Made by a program: the position numbers and the translations under genes
Shown here: in pieces, positions 23,763 through 25,809 of the stretch
How positions within the stretch are numbered: position 1 is the stretch's first letter
Layout: each line of letters starts with the position of its first letter
Notes under the pieces: model-generated
Database searches by the model: none
What the model was told of the DNA's origin: nothing
Seen by the model: the letters and a program-made list of their open reading frames with translations, nothing else
NCBI GenBank assembly: GCA_045631225.1
Contig: JAZQUG010000046.1
Span: forward strand, 1-25,809
DNA length: 25,809 nucleotides
DNA from: Fimenecus sp045631225
GTDB taxonomy: Bacteria > Bacillota > Clostridia > Oscillospirales > Acutalibacteraceae
Direction: 5' to 3'

Positions 23763-25274
23763 TTATGCGTTTCTATTTTCTTTTGGGATTAGATTTTCTT
23801 TTGCATCATAGGTAATGTCTGTGTCCAATGGGAAAATTGGGCGTGGGATTTTCGTGTATGGCAGTGTTTTTAAATCTTCGTTGGTACTTCCTTTAGAAAG
23901 TGCCATAATGCTTCGTTTTGCGACTGCGGCTTGTGCGGCGGTCAGATAGCCTAATTTACATACAACGATGTCTGCATCTGCTGGATTGCGGCCTAAATCG
24001 CTAAAAATAGCTGGAGTTGTGTAACCTACATGTGTTTCTGCTAAAACGATATCAACTTCTTGTGTGCGGAATAAAGCTAAGTCAGTTTTTGTTGAAGCTT
24101 TGTCCCAGTTTTCGATGTAAGAAAGCACAGTACCCGTTGCAGTAATTGGTTGGGTAGTTATTGTGTCAAATTTTGCTCCAAAAGTAAGGGTAATTTCCTG
24201 ACCAACTTTGCCTTTGCATGCGAGGGTTGCTTCTGGGTCATAAATGCCACCGTAGAGGATTGGTGTTTTCAGATTGGCGGTACGAGGGTCATCCAACATT
24301 AATTTCAAAAATCCTGTACAGTCAGAAGAGGAACCTGCAGTTGGATTATCGCCAGAATCCGACAAATAAATTGGGAGTTCTTGTCCGTCTGCAATTGCCT
24401 GAAATGCGACATTTAAAGTTTCTTCTTCCGAATAAGTTTCAGTTTGAAAGCAGAAGTCGTTACGAGTGTTCCAAATGTGCTCTGCGAGTCGTAATGCTTC
24501 CTTGTTTGCCAATTCTTGGCTGTCAGCAACAACATAGACCGAAACAGAACTATCTTTATTGTCAGACCATGGAAATCCCATAAGGTAAGAGGCGGCCATA
24601 ATACCTTCTTTTTGTTCGGTTCGGATCAATTCTTCACGCAAACCTTTGGCTGGTTCAACGGTGGTGGAAGACTGTTCTCCGGCAATTAAAATTGGAACTT
24701 TTACCCAAGCGGAAAATGGTTTGAAATTGTGCTCTAAGGCTGCAATTGTCATTTTTGCAGCATGTACTCCGGTATCATAGCTGTCAATGTGTGGTGAGCA
24801 TTTATATCCAACAAAACCATCACAATTGTTATGCATACGGCGTGTCATTGTTGTATGCGTATCAAGTGAAGAAAAGATTGGAGTATGAGGAAAAATTTCT
24901 CTCAGTTCTTCTAATAAATATCCTTCCGCTTCGTCGAAATCTTTGATGCGCATGGAACCGTGAAGGGAAAGGGTTACAGCATCAATAGGTCCTGCTTGCA
25001 ATGCTTCTTTTGCTTTTGCAATGATTTCGGATTTGATTTTTGCATAAAAATTATAATCCACTTCGCCGTTAGGTACTGCATTTGCTGTCAAGGTTGGAAT
25101 GATTTCATAACCTGCTTCTTCGAGTGTATCGATGATTCCGGAAAGAGAATTTGTTTTCGTGCGGTTTTTGAAAAGTTCATCTCCGCGAAGAACGCGGAAA
25201 TCATTTTCACTAGCAACGATAGGATTAAAAGAATTGGATTCGTGGTGCATGCCAGCGACAAGTATTCGTTTCAT
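23763..25274 (-). CDS. M81 family metallopeptidase (MlrC-like)
   Basis: This 503-residue protein belongs to the M81/DUF1485 family, named after microcystinase MlrC, which opens small peptides in the cytoplasm. It has the N-terminal GMHHESNSFNP, H105 in LSLHGSM, D138-T-H140, and H162 in CSPHIDSYDTG. The D-x-H plus a His 22 residues later is the spacing I recall for the MlrC zinc ligands. A C-terminal MlrC domain follows (DSGDNPTAGSSSDCTGFL). The start at 25274 has AAGGAG seven bases upstream; an in-frame extension to 25349 would run through parS and is rejected. Its codon use, with many ATC, CGC and CGA codons, differs from both serS and DUF3881. The natural substrate is unknown. Confidence 0.88.
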   Translation of the reverse strand: MKRILVAGMHHESNSFNPIVASENDFRVLRGDELFKNRTKTNSLSGIIDTLEEAGYEIIPTLTANAVPNGEVDYNFYAKIKSEIIAKAKEALQAGPIDAVTLSLHGSMRIKDFDEAEGYLLEELREIFPHTPIFSSLDTHTTMTRRMHNNCDGFVGYKCSPHIDSYDTGVHAAKMTIAALEHNFKPFSAWVKVPILIAGEQSSTTVEPAKGLREELIRTEQKEGIMAASYLMGFPWSDNKDSSVSVYVVADSQELANKEALRLAEHIWNTRNDFCFQTETYSEEETLNVAFQAIADGQELPIYLSDSGDNPTAGSSSDCTGFLKLMLDDPRTANLKTPILYGGIYDPEATLACKGKVGQEITLTFGAKFDTITTQPITATGTVLSYIENWDKASTKTDLALFRTQEVDIVLAETHVGYTTPAIFSDLGRNPADADIVVCKLGYLTAAQAAVAKRSIMALSKGSTNEDLKTLPYTKIPRPIFPLDTDITYDAKENLIPKENRNA

Positions 25275-25304
25275 AAGTGGTCTCCTTATAACGTGTTTGT
25301 AAAA

Positions 25305-25320
25305 TGTTTCACGTGAAACA
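25305..25320. promoter_or_regulatory. Perfect parS site upstream of the M81 gene
   Basis: TGTTTCACGTGAAACA, an exact 16-bp parS, lies 30 bases before the M81 start codon and touches a large inverted repeat. It supports this DNA being close to a replication origin. Confidence 0.95.
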
Positions 25321-25357
25321 TTGTTTATTTGATAGGAAAGTCTTATCAAATAAACAA
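25321..25357. promoter_or_regulatory. 14-bp perfect inverted repeat next to parS
   Basis: TTGTTTATTTGATA (25321-25334), a 9-base loop and TATCAAATAAACAA (25344-25357) form a perfect palindrome with no T-run. It sits in the presumed control region of the M81 gene and could be an operator or an RNA hairpin. The gene's own promoter is not evident. Confidence 0.7.
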
Positions 25358-25367
25358 ATTATGCACA

Positions 25368-25423
25368 GCTCGCAATAAGGCATTTGTTGCTACGCAACAT
25401 GCGAGCGCACGGAAAAAGTGTGC
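25368..25423. repeat. Nested hairpin cluster, possible intergenic repeat
   Basis: An outer stem GCTCGCA/TGCGAGC (25368-25374 with 25400-25406) encloses TGTTGC-TAC-GCAACA (25385-25399). A second hairpin GCGCAC/GTGTGC (25405-25423) overlaps its foot. The G/C content is higher than nearby sequence. Confidence 0.55.
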
Positions 25424-25582
25424 TTTCTTCAGGATATCGTATATCGCGAGGGTGTTTGAAGCTCACTTTTTTATTGTGTGTGAAAAATAAAAAGTTTTGT
25501 GATGTGATTTTATTGTAATTAGTAAAAGAAAAAATGTCAAAGAGATTGTAAATATTACACGATAGAAGTCGGAGCAAAATCC
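25424..25582. other. Intergenic DNA with no recognised gene
   Basis: The gap between the M81 start and the tRNA is 350 bases. Apart from the parS, the inverted repeat and the hairpins, I see only AT-rich sequence here. An open frame on the minus strand through this gap runs antisense through the tRNA and is not credible. Confidence 0.6.
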
Positions 25583-25611
25583 TTGCCTTTTTAAAATGAA
25601 TGTAGTAGAAT
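25583..25611 (+). promoter_or_regulatory. Sigma-A promoter for tRNA-Arg
   Basis: TTGCCT (25583-25588), a 17-base spacer and TAGAAT (25606-25611) place the transcript start a few bases before the tRNA. Confidence 0.7.
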
Positions 25612-25624
25612 AGACGAGTGAAAT

Positions 25625-25698
25625 GTCTTCGTAGCTCAGTAGGATAGAGCGTTCGCCTCCTAAGCGAAAGGCCGTGGGTTCGACACCCGCCGGGGACG
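25625..25698 (+). tRNA. tRNA-Arg (anticodon CCT)
   Basis: The cloverleaf is complete. The acceptor stem GTCTTCG pairs with CGGGGAC (two G-T pairs); the D-arm is GCTC/GAGC; the anticodon stem TTCGC/GCGAA holds loop CTCCTAA with anticodon CCT at 25659-25661; the T-arm is GTGGG-TTCGACA-CCCGC. The discriminator is G, and CCA is not encoded. It reads AGG codons. Confidence 0.96.
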
Positions 25699-25704
25699 GT
25701 AGAG

Positions 25705-25745
25705 CCAGTGAGAAATTTGTTATGAATTTTCACTGGTTTTTTTCT
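25705..25745 (+). terminator. Terminator after tRNA-Arg
   Basis: CCAGTGA pairs with TCACTGG, extended by AAATT/AATTT past a one-base bulge, and a run of seven T follows. It ends the single-tRNA transcript. The last 60 bases of the window hold nothing I recognise. Confidence 0.88.
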
Positions 25746-25809
25746 TTTTAGATGGTGCAAATAAATTGGGGTTTGTCGGGATGTTTGCGCTGTGTTTTTT
25801 TGCTTTAAG

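Noticed and set aside
25275..25349. Upstream extension of the M81 gene by 25 codons
   Set aside because: It would read through the parS and lacks a ribosome site, while the ATG at 25274 has AAGGAG at the right distance and begins the family homology.
25359..25760. 133-codon minus-strand reading frame
   Set aside because: It runs antisense through the tRNA-Arg gene and its promoter. The GCRTHGLSLRRRTLYPTELRR part is a tRNA read backwards, a well-known false protein.
1..25809. Mobile element, phage, defence island or toxin-antitoxin pair
   Set aside because: No transposase, integrase, terminal repeats around a cargo, or recognisable defence gene was found on either strand.

Overview
This is the replication-origin region of a low-GC Firmicutes chromosome, most likely from the class Clostridia. 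The gene content and order (dnaA-dnaN-yaaA-recF-remB-gyrB-gyrA running left; rpmH-rnpA-yidD-yidC-jag-mnmG-rsmG-noc-parA-parB-serS running right) are those of a Firmicutes origin. AT-rich sequence, heavy AGA arginine use and a dockerin-like secreted CAP protein suggest a Ruminococcus-like member of the Oscillospirales. The DUF3881 gene after serS is a family I associate mainly with Lachnospiraceae, so the placement is tentative.

Left arm (1-11766, all minus strand): dnaA is followed by a 210-bp spacer that I read as oriC. It holds four or five same-direction DnaA-box-like repeats of an unusual type (TTTTCRACA), then a DnaA-trio-like CTACTACTAATAATA track, then an AT-rich stretch before dnaN. 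A tightly packed series follows: dnaN, yaaA, recF, remB, gyrB, gyrA, an LCP cell-wall ligase, a CPBP membrane protease, tadA, and the first 77 codons of mnmE at the window edge. Several of these genes overlap or nearly touch.

Centre (11767-12200): the divergent dnaA/rpmH control region, extremely AT-rich, with a sigma-A promoter facing each way.

Right arm (12201-22741, all plus strand): ribosomal protein L34, the RNase P protein, the YidD/YidC membrane-insertion factors and the RNA-binding protein KhpB (Jag). A strong terminator sits where mnmE would normally be; then come mnmG, rsmG, the nucleoid-occlusion ParB paralogue Noc, a secreted dockerin/CAP protein, a perfect parS, ParA, ParB and SerS. 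Noc and ParB carry different DNA-specificity residues, consistent with separate target sites.

Far right (22742-25809): codon use changes abruptly after serS. This part holds a DUF3881 gene, a convergent M81 (MlrC-like) metallopeptidase gene behind a perfect parS and a 14-bp inverted repeat, and a tRNA-Arg(CCT) with its own promoter and terminator. It may be transferred DNA, a lineage-specific tail of the origin region, or an assembly join.

The most interesting signal is the pairing of non-canonical DnaA boxes with an altered DNA-recognition motif in DnaA (FGRNH in place of FGGRDH). No transposase, integrase, CRISPR array or defence system is present.
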